From NCBI GenBank assembly GCA_947627965.1, contig CANQYA010000019.1, positions 1-11,899 of the forward strand: a DNA stretch of 11,899 nt. The letters run 5' to 3'. The stretch comes from an uncultured Bacilli bacterium (GTDB lineage: Bacteria; Bacillota_I; Bacilli_A; RF39; UBA660). The position numbers and the translations under genes were made by a program. The notes under the pieces were generated by a model that worked only from the letters and a program-made list of their open reading frames with translations, did not search any database and had not been told where the DNA came from. How positions within the stretch are numbered: position 1 is the stretch's first letter; each line of letters opens with the position of its first letter. Positions 1 to 7,866 of this stretch are shown here, one piece after another.

Positions 1-148
1 ATAAATCTAAAAGAGGTTATCACCATAAATATAATAAATGAAAATTTTAAATTCATAATATTATGAATTGTTTTGGATTGGTTTAAATGTCATTCCTTTA
101 TTTTTTATATTGTTCTTTATAAAGAGAAAATTCCTTATAAATAAAAAA
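1..148. other. Non-coding stretch downstream of the SRP RNA gene
   Basis: I see no convincing gene here. Two short open plus-strand frames run in from the left edge and stop by about positions 41 and 66, too short to assign. The stretch contains a perfect 20-bp palindrome at 50-69 and a 12-bp palindrome (TCTTTATAAAGA, 114-125). A minus-strand ATG near 27 would lead out of the window but has no ribosome-binding site. Reading the minus strand, the SRP RNA closing stem is followed at once by a T-rich tract (about 139-148), which may serve as its transcription end. Confidence 0.5.
50..69. repeat. Perfect 20-bp AT-rich palindrome
   Basis: The sequence AATTCATAATATTATGAATT is its own exact reverse complement over 20 bp, with no central spacer. 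Flanking bases do not extend the symmetry. It could be an operator for a dimeric regulator or a weak bidirectional terminator stem; no uridine-rich tail follows cleanly on either strand. In DNA this AT-rich some palindromes arise by chance, but a full 20-bp perfect one is uncommon. Confidence 0.6.
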
Positions 149-223
149 TAGTGCACATAAATAGAGATTGTTAAGGCTGCTATCTTCCGATTCTGACCTG
201 GTTCCAATATATTTATTGCACTA
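149..223 (-). ncRNA. ffs: Signal recognition particle RNA, short bacterial type (4.5S-like)
   Basis: This is the RNA of the signal recognition particle, which binds Ffh and targets nascent membrane and secreted proteins to the membrane. On the minus strand it carries the near-invariant core: ACCAGGTCAG, a GGAA tetraloop (185-188) closed by an ATC/GAT stem, then AGCAGCC. The two strands of the conserved internal loop (GTCAG and AGCAG) are both present. Outer stems close it: TAGTGCA pairs perfectly with TGCACTA at the ends, followed by ATAAATA with TATTTAT. At about 75 nt it lacks the Alu domain of the large Bacillus-type RNA and resembles the short form of Mollicutes and streptococci. Exact ends are inferred from the closing stem. 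Confidence 0.93.
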
Positions 224-228
224 CAACT

Positions 229-257
229 AAAATAATATATTTTTTATTATTTTTCAA
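229..257 (-). promoter_or_regulatory. Putative SRP RNA promoter
   Basis: On the minus strand TTGAAA (252-257) and TATTTT (229-234) are separated by exactly 17 bp. The predicted start lies about 5-7 bp downstream, which coincides with the first base of the SRP RNA closing stem. The match of the start point to the RNA end supports the call; the -10 itself is only a 4/6 match. Confidence 0.55.
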
Positions 258-414
258 GTCTTTTTCTAAATTTTATTAATTATATATTTTTTATATTTTA
301 TTTATCAAATCTTAAATTATAAAACATTTGTTTAAATTTTATTTCCCGGGAAATATTTTTAAAACATTTGTACTATTTTTTATTATCTAAAAGAGATAAA
401 AGAAGAACAAAGCT
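258..414. other. gyrA-ffs spacer with repeats; no gene
   Basis: No open frame with a ribosome-binding site is visible. The spacer contains the TATTTCCCGGGAAATA palindrome with flanking direct repeats (320-371) and a small hairpin just beyond the gyrA stop: TTATCT at 383-388 and AGATAA at 394-399, with a 5-nt loop. That hairpin is followed by A-rich rather than T-rich sequence in the gyrA direction, so I cannot call a standard intrinsic terminator for gyrA. Confidence 0.5.
320..371. repeat. 12-bp direct repeats flanking a 16-bp palindrome
   Basis: TAAAACATTTGT occurs at 320-331 and again at 360-371, exactly 40 bp apart. Between them lies a perfect palindrome, TATTTCCCGGGAAATA (340-355), whose CCCGGG core stands out in AT-rich DNA. 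The arrangement is about 30 bp beyond the gyrA stop and upstream of the ffs promoter region. It looks like a composite protein-binding site, but I recognise no known operator. Confidence 0.6.
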
Positions 415-2946
415 TTAATCACTTTGCTCTTCACTTTCTAAACTCTCGTCTATCTTTTCTAATGTATTAGCAGTTGCAACTTTCTGTTCATTTTTTAAAT
501 TGATAAGTCGTACTCCTTGCGTATTTCTACTTAATTCTGAAATTTGTTCCATTGCTATTCTAATAACAATTCCACTATCGGTAATTATTACTAAATCCTC
601 ATCGCCTTTTACCGTTCTAAGAGCAACAATTTTACCGTTCTTTTCAGTTATATTTAAAGTCTTAACACCTTTACTTCCACGATGTGTTAATCGATAATCT
701 TCAATTGGTGTTCGCTTACCATAACCGTTTTCTGTTACAACTAATACTTGGTAACCATCCTCAACTATTTCAGCACCTACAACGATTGATCCATCACAAT
801 TAATTCCACGTACTCCACTGCTTCCTCGACCCATAATTCTTACTTCTTTTTCATCAAATCTAACAAGACGTCCATTACTGCTTCCTATAATAATTTCCTT
901 ATCACCCGTTGTTTTTCTAACAGCAATTAACTCATCATCTTCCTTCAAAACGATAGCTTTCTTACCATTATTTCTAATATTTTCAAATTCAGAAAGTGCG
1001 GTACGTTTAACTAAACCATTTTTTGTAACAAAGACAAGATATTTAGATTCTTCATTATCATATTTGATTACATTTATTGAAGTAATTTTTTCTTCCTTCT
1101 CAATTGGTAATAAATTGATAATAGGTAATCCTTTTGATTGCCTGCTAAACTCTGGTACTGTATATCCTTTTATACGGTAAACTTTACCATAATTAGAGAA
1201 CAATAATAAGTAATCATGCGTTCTCATTGAAACTAATTTTTCGGGATAATCTTCTTCATTTGTCCCCATTCCTTTGATACCTACGCCACCCCTATTTTGT
1301 GTTTTATAAGTATCTGAAGGAACACGCTTAATATATCCTTTATTAGTTAAAGTTATAATTGATTCCTCAACTGGAATTAAAGATTCGTCCTCAATATAAT
1401 CAACTGCACTCATATCAATTTGAGTACGTCTCTCATCGCCATATTTATTTTTTATTTCTAATAATTCCTTTTTAATTATTTCTAATACTTTTTGCTCTGA
1501 TGCAAGAATAGATCGTAACTCATCTATTTCTAATAACAATTGTTGTAACTCTGCTTCGATTTTATCACGTTCTAAGCCAGTTAAACGACGTAATTTTAAT
1601 TCCAAAATAGCATCAGTCTGCACATCTGTTAAATTAAAACGTGACATAAGTTTTTCTTTTGCTTCAACATCACTTTCAGCATTTCTAATTATCTTAACAA
1701 CTTCGTCAATATTATCTTGAGCAATCTTATACCCTTCTAATATATGAACTCTCTTTTCATCTTTTGCTAAATCAAATCTTGTTCTTCTGATAATAACTTC
1801 TTTTTGGAAATCTATATATTTAGAAATAATTGCTTTTAAACCTAAAGTACGAGGTGTTAAACCATCTAACATTAAAAAGATAATTCCATATTGTGTTTGA
1901 AAATTAGTATGTTTATATAAATTATTTAATACAACTTGTGGATTAGCATCTTTTTTTAATGTTATAGTTATTTTTACACCGTCTTTCAAATCTGTATGAT
2001 AATCAGCTATACCATCAATTACCTTAGTATGTACTAATTCAGCAACCTTATTTTTTAATTCCATAGTATTAACGCCATAAGGAACTTCAGTAATTATAAT
2101 GTTACTATGAGTTCCGGCATCTTCGATTGTTGCTTTACTACGAACTGTAATAGTTCCACGACCTGTTTCGTATGCAGTTTTAATACCCGAGTTTCCTAAA
2201 ATAATTCCACCTGTTGGAAAATCAGGTCCTTTTATATATTGCATTAAACCTAATGTATCAATATCTGGATTATCGATATAAGCAACACAACCATCAATTA
2301 CTTCACCTAAATTATGTGGTGGAATATTAGTTGCCATACCAACAGCTATTCCCATCGTTCCATTAACTAAAATATTAGGAAAACGAGATGGTAATACCTT
2401 AGGCTCTTTACTTGTTACATCAAAATTATCATCCATATCAACAGTTTCTTTATTTATATCACGCAATAATTCCAATGATATTTTAGCTAATTTTGACTCT
2501 GTATAACGCATTGCTGCGGCACCGTCACCTTCAATGTTACCAAAGTTACCATGACCATCAATTAACATATATCTTTGATTAAAATCTTGTGCCATTCTAA
2601 CCATAGCTTCATAAATTGAAGAGTCCCCGTGTGGGTGATAATGACCCATAACATATCCAACTGTTGTTGCTGACTTACGATGTGGCTTATCAGGTGTATA
2701 TCCACATTCATACATTGACCATAAAATTCGACGATGAACAGGCTTTAAACCGTCTCGTAAATCAGGTAAAGCACGAGAAGCTATAACACTCATCGAATAT
2801 TCAAGAAATGATGACTTAACTTCGTCAACAATGTTATTTTCAGCTAAACTATCTCTTTCGTGGAAATAGCCATTAAAATCGTTCCCCTCTATATTTACTC
2901 TCTCAAGATTTTCGTCAAAATCTTCATTTTTATTCTCTGTATCCAT
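415..2946 (-). CDS. gyrA: DNA gyrase subunit A
   Basis: GyrA is the breakage-reunion subunit of the A2B2 enzyme that introduces negative supercoils using ATP. The 843-residue protein has the full family layout. The catalytic tyrosine is Y148 in AAAMRYTES. The quinolone-determining stretch [11 protein letters not shown] has S109 and E113, the usual Gram-positive sensitive-type residues. A coiled-coil tower spans roughly 390-500, and a six-bladed C-terminal pinwheel follows from about 520. The GyrA box reads QNRGGVG (550-556), so it is gyrase rather than topoisomerase IV although less basic than the usual QRRGGKG. The first ~27 residues are an acidic extension relative to E. coli, and the C-terminal tail is also acidic. 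The start is well supported: the ribosome-binding site AGGTGG overlaps the gyrB stop codon, and only 10 bases separate the genes, implying translational coupling. Confidence 0.97.
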   Translation of the reverse strand: MDTENKNEDFDENLERVNIEGNDFNGYFHERDSLAENNIVDEVKSSFLEYSMSVIASRALPDLRDGLKPVHRRILWSMYECGYTPDKPHRKSATTVGYVMGHYHPHGDSSIYEAMVRMAQDFNQRYMLIDGHGNFGNIEGDGAAAMRYTESKLAKISLELLRDINKETVDMDDNFDVTSKEPKVLPSRFPNILVNGTMGIAVGMATNIPPHNLGEVIDGCVAYIDNPDIDTLGLMQYIKGPDFPTGGIILGNSGIKTAYETGRGTITVRSKATIEDAGTHSNIIITEVPYGVNTMELKNKVAELVHTKVIDGIADYHTDLKDGVKITITLKKDANPQVVLNNLYKHTNFQTQYGIIFLMLDGLTPRTLGLKAIISKYIDFQKEVIIRRTRFDLAKDEKRVHILEGYKIAQDNIDEVVKIIRNAESDVEAKEKLMSRFNLTDVQTDAILELKLRRLTGLERDKIEAELQQLLLEIDELRSILASEQKVLEIIKKELLEIKNKYGDERRTQIDMSAVDYIEDESLIPVEESIITLTNKGYIKRVPSDTYKTQNRGGVGIKGMGTNEEDYPEKLVSMRTHDYLLLFSNYGKVYRIKGYTVPEFSRQSKGLPIINLLPIEKEEKITSINVIKYDNEESKYLVFVTKNGLVKRTALSEFENIRNNGKKAIVLKEDDELIAVRKTTGDKEIIIGSSNGRLVRFDEKEVRIMGRGSSGVRGINCDGSIVVGAEIVEDGYQVLVVTENGYGKRTPIEDYRLTHRGSKGVKTLNITEKNGKIVALRTVKGDEDLVIITDSGIVIRIAMEQISELSRNTQGVRLINLKNEQKVATANTLEKIDESLESEEQSD

Positions 2947-2956
2947 AATTCACCAC

Positions 2957-4888
2957 CTAAATATCTAAATTTTGTACATATCCAGCATTTTCTTCAATAA
3001 ATCTTCTTCTAGGTTCGACCTCATCACCCATTAATTTTTCAAAAATAGCATCGGCTGACACACAATCATTTACTGTTATTTTTCTTAAAACCCTCTTCTC
3101 AATATCCATTGTTGTCTCGTTCAATTCTTCGGCATCCATCTCTCCTAAACCTTTCATACGAGCTATTTCCGCACGAGAACGGACATTTTCAGGTAAACTT
3201 TTTAAATAATCGTCCAATTCTTCTTCATTTAAGACATATTTTCTTGTTTTACCATGCATAATTCTAAATAATGGAGGTTGAGCAGCGTATACATGCCCTG
3301 CTTCAACAATTGGTTTAAAAAATCTATAGAATAAAGTTAATAACAAAACCCTTATATGTGACCCGTCAACGTCGGCATCGGTCATTATTATTATTTTATC
3401 GTAACGTAATTTAGATAAATCAAATTCTTCGCCAATACCTGTTCCAAAAGCTGTAATTATCGTTCTTATTTCTTCGTTTGATAAAGCTCGATCAAGTCTA
3501 GCCTTTTCAACATTCAATATTTTTCCTCGCAATGGTAATATTGCTTGGGTCATTGAATCTCTACCTTTTTTGGCTGAACCACCAGCTGAATCTCCCTCGA
3601 CTATAAATATTTCTGATACTTTTGGATCTTTACTTTTACAATCAGATAATTTTCCAAAGAAATTAGTTGTTGCTAAATCACTTTTTCTTGTAATTTCCCT
3701 TGCTTTTTTAGCAGCATTTCTTGCTCGACACGCTAATAAGGATTTATTGATAATAGCTCGAGCTGAATCAGGATTTTCTAACAAAAATCTTTCAAATCCC
3801 TGTGAAAAAACATTATCGGCTAATTTTCTTACCTCAGAATTACCTAACCTACCTTTTGTTTGCCCTTCAAACTGAGGATTTGGATGTTTACAAGAAATAA
3901 TCATTGTAAGTCCTTCTTTAACATCGTCACCCGTTAAAGGCTCATCTTTTTCTTTTAAGAAATTATTTTTTCTAGCATATGAATTTATTACCCTCGTTAA
4001 TGCCCTTCTAACCCCTTCTTCATGGGTTCCCCCATCATGAGTATTTATGTTATTAACGAATGAATAAATATTATCGTTATAGCTAGTATTATACTGCATT
4101 GCTACTTCAAAATAAACGCCATCTTCCTCGCCTTCTAAATGGATAATTTCTTCATGAACTGGCGTTTTTTCTTTATTGATAAATTTTACGTATTCACTAA
4201 TTCCACCTTCGTATAAGAAAGTTTCTCCCGTAGTATCTTCTAAATCCCTATCATCTCTTAGTGTAATAGATAATCCTTTATTTAAAAATGCTAATTCACG
4301 AATTCTTACCATTAAAGTATTATAATCATATATATCCGTATCAAATATTTCAGGATCTGGTTTAAAAGTTACTGTAGTACCTGTTCTTTCAGCACTACAA
4401 TCACCAATTACATGTAATGGTTCGACTGTATGCCCTCCGTTTTCAAAACGAACGTAATAAATTTTTTCGTTTTTATAAACTTTTACTTCAACCCATTTAC
4501 TTAAAGCATTAACAACACTAGCACCTACTCCATGTAATCCCCCCGATACTTTATATCCTCCACCACCAAATTTACCTCCAGCATGTAATACCGTATAAAC
4601 TGTCTCTACTGTTGATATTTTAGTTTTAGGATGTATATCTGTAGGAATTCCACGCCCATCATCTTTAACGGTAATAGAATTATCTTTATTTATTACTACT
4701 TCAATATTCTTACAAAAACCTGCTAAAGCTTCGTCAATCGAATTATCAACAATTTCCCAAACTAAATGATGAAGTCCTTTAACATCAGTCGTACCTATAT
4801 ACATTCCTGGTCTTTTTCTTACTGCTTCTAATCCTTCCAATACTTGAATAGAAGATGAATCATATGCATTTTCTTTATTATTGTCCAT
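2957..4888 (-). CDS. gyrB: DNA gyrase subunit B
   Basis: GyrB supplies the ATPase and part of the metal-binding cleavage centre of gyrase. From the ATG at 4888 the protein has 643 residues, normal for the Gram-positive form without the E. coli insert. The GHKL ATPase domain shows E45 ([10 protein letters not shown]), DDGRGIP (76-82), the lid GGLHGVG (116-122) and lysine K345 in QTKGRLG. The Toprim domain has E431 (VEGDSAGG) and D504/D506 (TDADVDG), followed by the C-terminal [12 protein letters not shown] motif. A GTG at 4897 is in frame, but it lies inside the ribosome-binding sequence AAAGGGTGAT (4893-4902), so the ATG is the better start. That start overlaps the last 11 bases of recF, so the two are probably translationally coupled. 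Confidence 0.97.
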   Translation of the reverse strand: MDNNKENAYDSSSIQVLEGLEAVRKRPGMYIGTTDVKGLHHLVWEIVDNSIDEALAGFCKNIEVVINKDNSITVKDDGRGIPTDIHPKTKISTVETVYTVLHAGGKFGGGGYKVSGGLHGVGASVVNALSKWVEVKVYKNEKIYYVRFENGGHTVEPLHVIGDCSAERTGTTVTFKPDPEIFDTDIYDYNTLMVRIRELAFLNKGLSITLRDDRDLEDTTGETFLYEGGISEYVKFINKEKTPVHEEIIHLEGEEDGVYFEVAMQYNTSYNDNIYSFVNNINTHDGGTHEEGVRRALTRVINSYARKNNFLKEKDEPLTGDDVKEGLTMIISCKHPNPQFEGQTKGRLGNSEVRKLADNVFSQGFERFLLENPDSARAIINKSLLACRARNAAKKAREITRKSDLATTNFFGKLSDCKSKDPKVSEIFIVEGDSAGGSAKKGRDSMTQAILPLRGKILNVEKARLDRALSNEEIRTIITAFGTGIGEEFDLSKLRYDKIIIMTDADVDGSHIRVLLLTLFYRFFKPIVEAGHVYAAQPPLFRIMHGKTRKYVLNEEELDDYLKSLPENVRSRAEIARMKGLGEMDAEELNETTMDIEKRVLRKITVNDCVSADAIFEKLMGDEVEPRRRFIEENAGYVQNLDI

Positions 4889-6005
4889 TTTTATCACCCT
4901 TTACTATAATTTTTCCATTTTCTACTTTAAAAATAGTAGCATTTTCTAATAATTTTTTACTTATTCCCACCGTATCATTGGCAGTTATTATTACTTGTAT
5001 GTCCTGATTAATATAATTAATAAGCCGATTTTTTTTATTTTTATCTAGCTCACTAAATATATCATCTAATAGAAGAATAGGTTTTGTCCCAGCTACTTCT
5101 TCAAAAATACTTATTTCTGATAATTTAAGTGCTATCATAGCTAATCTTTGCTGTCCTTGTGAACCATATATTTTTATATCATTCTCACCTATTAAAAAAT
5201 GAAAATCGTCCCTATGTGGACCATATAAGGTCATTCCTGCTAATATTTCTTTTTGTTTATTAGTATTATATTTTTCTAATAACTTTTCCTTTATTTCTTC
5301 AATTGCTAAATTTTCAATATTAAGATTATTTTCATAAACAATTTTTAAATTAGGAACTTCTGTTAATTCATAAAAAATAAGACCTATATTTTTATTTATT
5401 TTATCAATAAAATCCATTCTTTCTTTATATATATAAGTTGCTCTATCGACTAAATTAGAAGTTAAAACATCTAAGTAACGATAATCACTGACACTATTAG
5501 TTAGCATCAGTTTTAAGTAATCATTACGCATTTTTAAAATCTTATTATATTCGTTATAGTAATTTATATATTGTTTATATAACTGGCTTATCTCTATATT
5601 TAACAAATCTCTCCTAGTTGCAGGTGAACCTTTAATTGTTTCCACATCTTCTGGGGAAAACAAAATTACATTTAAGTTAGTAACATAATCTGATATTTTT
5701 TTGATATTAGTATCATTTATAAATACTTTTTTATCATTATTTACAACCGAAATTTCTAATTTTTTAAAATATTTTTCAACCTTTAATTCCCCTTTAAGTT
5801 TAAAGTTATCACTACCTTTGCGTTTTAAATTATCATCATAATTAGTGCGATATGATTTGGTTAAAGCTAAAACATATATACTTTCTAGCATATTGGTTTT
5901 TCCTTGGGCATTATTACCAATAAGTATATTAACTTTTTTATTAAATTTTATATCACATACATCGTAATTTCTAAAATTTATTAGTTTTAATTTTGTTAAT
6001 ATCAT
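4878..6005 (-). CDS. recF: DNA replication and repair protein RecF
   Basis: RecF is an SMC-like ABC ATPase that, with RecO and RecR, loads RecA at gaps in single-stranded DNA and helps stalled forks restart. The 375-residue length is typical. The N-terminus [15 protein letters not shown] matches the family pattern and fixes the start. Walker A is GNNAQGKT (30-37), the ABC signature GSQGQQR (281-287), and Walker [14 protein letters not shown] (309-321). The ribosome-binding site directly before the ATG is weak (GGGG). A well-preceded eight-codon reading frame just upstream ends in a TGA that overlaps the recF ATG. The 3' end overlaps gyrB. In Bacillus a small S4-domain gene, yaaA, normally precedes recF; it is absent here and comK occupies the place. 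Confidence 0.96.
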   Translation of the reverse strand: MILTKLKLINFRNYDVCDIKFNKKVNILIGNNAQGKTNMLESIYVLALTKSYRTNYDDNLKRKGSDNFKLKGELKVEKYFKKLEISVVNNDKKVFINDTNIKKISDYVTNLNVILFSPEDVETIKGSPATRRDLLNIEISQLYKQYINYYNEYNKILKMRNDYLKLMLTNSVSDYRYLDVLTSNLVDRATYIYKERMDFIDKINKNIGLIFYELTEVPNLKIVYENNLNIENLAIEEIKEKLLEKYNTNKQKEILAGMTLYGPHRDDFHFLIGENDIKIYGSQGQQRLAMIALKLSEISIFEEVAGTKPILLLDDIFSELDKNKKNRLINYINQDIQVIITANDTVGISKKLLENATIFKVENGKIIVKGDKNGQ

Positions 6006-6028
6006 TTAAAACCCCAAAAAACGTCCAT
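6002..6028 (-). CDS. Possible eight-residue leader peptide before recF
   Basis: A tiny frame (MDVFWGFK, then TGA) has a better ribosome-binding site than recF itself: AAGGTG at 6034-6039, five bases before its ATG. Its TGA overlaps the recF start as ATGA, the classic arrangement for termination-reinitiation coupling. It lies inside the leader of the predicted recF transcript. No homology can be judged at this length. Chance cannot be excluded, because short frames are frequent; the support comes only from the signal strength and the exact overlap. Confidence 0.35.
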   Translation of the reverse strand: MDVFWGFK

Positions 6029-6074
6029 ACAAACACCTTACCCCATAACCATAGTCCACTATACATACAACATC

Positions 6075-6083
6075 ATTATACCA
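6075..6083 (-). promoter_or_regulatory. Extended -10 promoter for recF-gyrB-gyrA
   Basis: The minus strand reads TGG-TATAAT, a perfect -10 (6075-6080) with the TGn extension. The -35 position holds only TTTTAT, so the extension probably compensates. It lies just beyond the comK terminator and about 62 bases before recF (predicted start near 6068), making recF-gyrB-gyrA a separate transcription unit. Confidence 0.7.
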
Positions 6084-6106
6084 TATATTTTTTTAATATA
6101 AAAGGA

Positions 6107-6132
6107 AAAAAAGGGTATAAAAGCCCTTTTTT
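6107..6132 (-). terminator. Intrinsic terminator after comK
   Basis: AAAAAAGGG and CCCTTTTTT pair perfectly over 9 bp around an 8-base loop, ending in a run of T on the minus strand. The stem starts within the comK stop codon. By sequence symmetry it could also act on the plus strand. It separates the dnaA-dnaN-comK unit from recF-gyrB-gyrA. Confidence 0.85.
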
Positions 6133-6586
6133 ATAAAAAATTACCTTTTTTAACTCTTTTGGTTAAAGTTACTTCTAACATACCTGATCTTAACAATTGA
6201 TTATCAATTGAAAGTTTAGATACATTTAACTCAACTTTTTTACCATTTTGAAACGAAACAATAGTTTTTTTACCATTTTTATATCTTTTATTCACAAAAT
6301 TGTAATTAATCCAAGCACAATCTCTAGCAGAATATGATTTGGTTGGAAAGAAAATCATTTTTTCTGTTTCTTCGACAATTATAGGTATTTTGTAGCTAGA
6401 ATTTAATATTTTTTTACCTGCCTTAACCCTTCCAGAATATGTACTTCCATAATATTCGCAATTTTCTTCCATTATTTGAAAAGGAGGACATGCAACCTCG
6501 CATTCACCGCCCATTTCAATTACTCTTGTTTTTGATTTTCCCATTGGAATAATCGCTATTGTTTCTTCGTTAATTTCATATTTCAT
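6131..6586 (-). CDS. comK: ComK-family competence transcription factor
   Basis: ComK in Bacillus subtilis is the master activator of late DNA-uptake genes; it binds AT-rich boxes as paired dimers. This 151-residue protein follows the family along most of its length. Signatures are YEIN..TIAIIP (3-14), the PFQIMEENCEYYGSTYSGR segment (35-53) and KAG (55-57), then IPIIV..... IFFPT (67-82), DCAWINY (89-95), SFQNGKKVEL (111-120) and DNQLLRSGML (128-137). I recognise these from remembered B. subtilis ComK, not from a search. B. subtilis ComK is about 192 residues, so this one lacks roughly the last 30; it ends GNFL where the MecA-contacting FMLYP motif would lie. A strong ribosome-binding site, GAGGGGG (6594-6600), fixes the start. 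It sits between dnaN and recF, a position I do not know for comK. DNA-binding activity is inferred. Confidence 0.87.
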   Translation of the reverse strand: MKYEINEETIAIIPMGKSKTRVIEMGGECEVACPPFQIMEENCEYYGSTYSGRVKAGKKILNSSYKIPIIVEETEKMIFFPTKSYSARDCAWINYNFVNKRYKNGKKTIVSFQNGKKVELNVSKLSIDNQLLRSGMLEVTLTKRVKKGNFL

Positions 6587-6600
6587 AATATTTCCCCCTC

Positions 6601-6619
6601 TGTAATTTTTAAAATTACA
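6601..6619. promoter_or_regulatory. Perfect 19-bp palindrome abutting the comK ribosome-binding site
   Basis: TGTAATTTTTAAAATTACA consists of two exact 9-bp arms around one central base. On the comK strand it lies immediately before the ribosome-binding site GAGGGGG and right at the predicted transcription start, the usual place for a repressor operator. In RNA it could fold into an 8-bp hairpin with a 3-nt loop next to the ribosome site. The cognate regulator is unknown. Confidence 0.65.
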
Positions 6620-6625
6620 AGGGAT

Positions 6626-6634
6626 AAAATAACA
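6626..6634 (-). promoter_or_regulatory. Putative comK promoter (extended -10)
   Basis: The minus strand reads TGT-TATTTT, an extended -10 with a 4/6 core. At the matching -35 position there is only CAGAAA, a poor element lying between two of the TGTCGA repeats. A weak -35 with an upstream repeat array suggests an activator-dependent promoter. Predicted start is near 6619. Confidence 0.4.
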
Positions 6635-6642
6635 TAATAATA

Positions 6643-6668
6643 TGTCGATTTCTGTCGAAATTTGTCGA
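6643..6668. promoter_or_regulatory. Three TGTCGA repeats at exact 10-bp spacing upstream of comK
   Basis: TGTCGA occurs on the plus strand at 6643-6648, 6653-6658 and 6663-6668; the comK strand reads TCGACA. Spacing is exactly one helical turn, so all three would face the same side of the DNA. They lie between the dnaN stop and the predicted comK -10, covering the -35 region. Tandem hexamers in this position resemble sites of OmpR/PhoB-type response regulators, but the motif itself matches none that I know. Confidence 0.7.
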
Positions 6669-6681
6669 TATATATATTTTT

Positions 6682-7803
6682 TTAATATGTTCTTATTGGT
6701 AAAACTAATTGATTTAGTGAATCATCATCTTTTGCACATATAATAATTGGTTTTATTTCCCCAAAGAACATAAGTTTTGCAGTTGTACCTTCAAAGGATT
6801 TTAAAGCATCCATCATGTATTTAGCACTAAAGGAAATTTTAATTTCTTCGTCGTTTTCTTTCTCAATTTGCATTTTTTCCTCAACTCTTCCTATTTCTAC
6901 AGAAGAAGATTTAACTAATAGATTATCTTTGGTTATTTCAAAAGTAACAATATTTTTCTCTTTATCTGATGTTAATATACTTGCTCTATCTATAACATTA
7001 TATAATTCTTCTAAATTAGCACTTATCGTCAAAATAGGATCTGTTGGCCACAAATTATCAGTATTAGGATAATTACCATTAATAAGTCTTGATTGAAATA
7101 ATAAATTATTATATTTTAACAATATTTTATTATTAAATATATGCATTTCTATATCGTCATCACCATCGTCAAGTATTTTATTATATTCTATTAAATTTTT
7201 ACTAGGTACGACAAAATTATAATTTTCTTCGCTAGGATTAGTTAAATGAATATTTTTTTTAGCTAAACGATATGAATCAGTCGCATTACATTCTAATAAG
7301 TCCCCTACTATTTTAAAATTCATTCCTGTTAATATAGGTCTTGATTCATCAGTTGAAGTAGCAAAAGAAGTTTGATTTATTATATTTCTAAATACCTTAT
7401 TATTTATTTTAACTACCTTTTTACTTTCTTCTAACGAAATATTAGGATATTCATTTTTATTAATACCATTCAAATTAAACTCACTGTTATTTGTATAGAT
7501 AATTATTTTTAATTCGTCTATTACTTCAATATTAATATATTCATCAGGTAGTTTTCTTACTATATCTAATATATATTTTCCTTGTATTATAATACTTCCT
7601 TCTTTTTCAATATCCATATTTTCATCTTTAGGGATAAAAGTTTGAATAGTTATATCATTATCTGATGCGGTTAATGTTAATCCTTCTAAACTTAATTCAA
7701 ATTTAATACCTGATAATATAGGAATTAAGTTTTTAGTTGATATTGCCTTCGATACTTTGTTTAAGCTTTCTAATAAAATTTCTTTTTTAATTTTTAATTT
7801 CAT
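6682..7803 (-). CDS. dnaN: DNA polymerase III beta subunit (sliding clamp)
   Basis: DnaN forms the ring-shaped dimer that tethers the replicative polymerase and many repair proteins to DNA. The 373-residue length fits three clamp domains. The N-terminus MKLKIKKEILLESLNKVSKAI, the first-domain LIPILSGIKFEL, the second-domain ESRPILTGMNFKI and the C-terminal QLVLPIRTY, which lines the peptide-binding pocket, are all typical. An AAGGA ribosome-binding site precedes the ATG at normal distance. It follows dnaA as usual, with a 128-base gap containing a DnaA box and candidate promoters. No terminator follows, so read-through into comK is likely. Confidence 0.97.
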   Translation of the reverse strand: MKLKIKKEILLESLNKVSKAISTKNLIPILSGIKFELSLEGLTLTASDNDITIQTFIPKDENMDIEKEGSIIIQGKYILDIVRKLPDEYINIEVIDELKIIIYTNNSEFNLNGINKNEYPNISLEESKKVVKINNKVFRNIINQTSFATSTDESRPILTGMNFKIVGDLLECNATDSYRLAKKNIHLTNPSEENYNFVVPSKNLIEYNKILDDGDDDIEMHIFNNKILLKYNNLLFQSRLINGNYPNTDNLWPTDPILTISANLEELYNVIDRASILTSDKEKNIVTFEITKDNLLVKSSSVEIGRVEEKMQIEKENDEEIKISFSAKYMMDALKSFEGTTAKLMFFGEIKPIIICAKDDDSLNQLVLPIRTY

Positions 7804-7854
7804 ATTTATTCCTTCTTTCTTTTTTTAAATTTTTATTATTATTACAGTGGAAAC

Positions 7855-7863
7855 TGTGGAAAA
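7855..7863 (-). promoter_or_regulatory. DnaA box between dnaA and dnaN
   Basis: The minus strand reads TTTTCCACA, a match to TTWTNCACA. A one-mismatch copy, TAATTCACA, lies at 7907-7915 on the same strand. Many low-GC Gram-positives have a second box cluster here (bipartite origin), but one good box is thin evidence for that; the site could equally control dnaN transcription. Confidence 0.55.
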
Positions 7864-7866
7864 TTT

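Noticed and set aside
1..27. A minus-strand ATG running out of the window, possibly dnaX, which often follows the SRP RNA gene.
   Set aside because: No ribosome-binding site, and the first residues do not resemble the start of DnaX.
1..66. An open plus-strand frame from the left edge to a stop at 64-66 that might be the end of a gene.
   Set aside because: Only 21 codons, very AT-rich, with no recognisable motif; another frame is open over part of the same stretch.
383..399. Hairpin beyond gyrA as an intrinsic terminator.
   Set aside because: The stem is followed by A-rich sequence on the gyrA strand, with no T-run.
415..4888. The two topoisomerase genes as parC and parE.
   Set aside because: The linkage to recF and dnaA, the gyrase-type GyrA box and the pinwheel motifs favour gyrase.
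4889..4897. GTG start for gyrB giving three extra residues.
   Set aside because: The GTG is part of the ribosome-binding sequence for the ATG at 4888.
6109..6132. A ComK-box-like AAAA-N5-TTTT pattern on the minus strand close to the end of comK.
   Set aside because: It is formed by the A and T runs of the terminator stem; no second half-box lies at a known spacing, and it follows the gene rather than preceding it.
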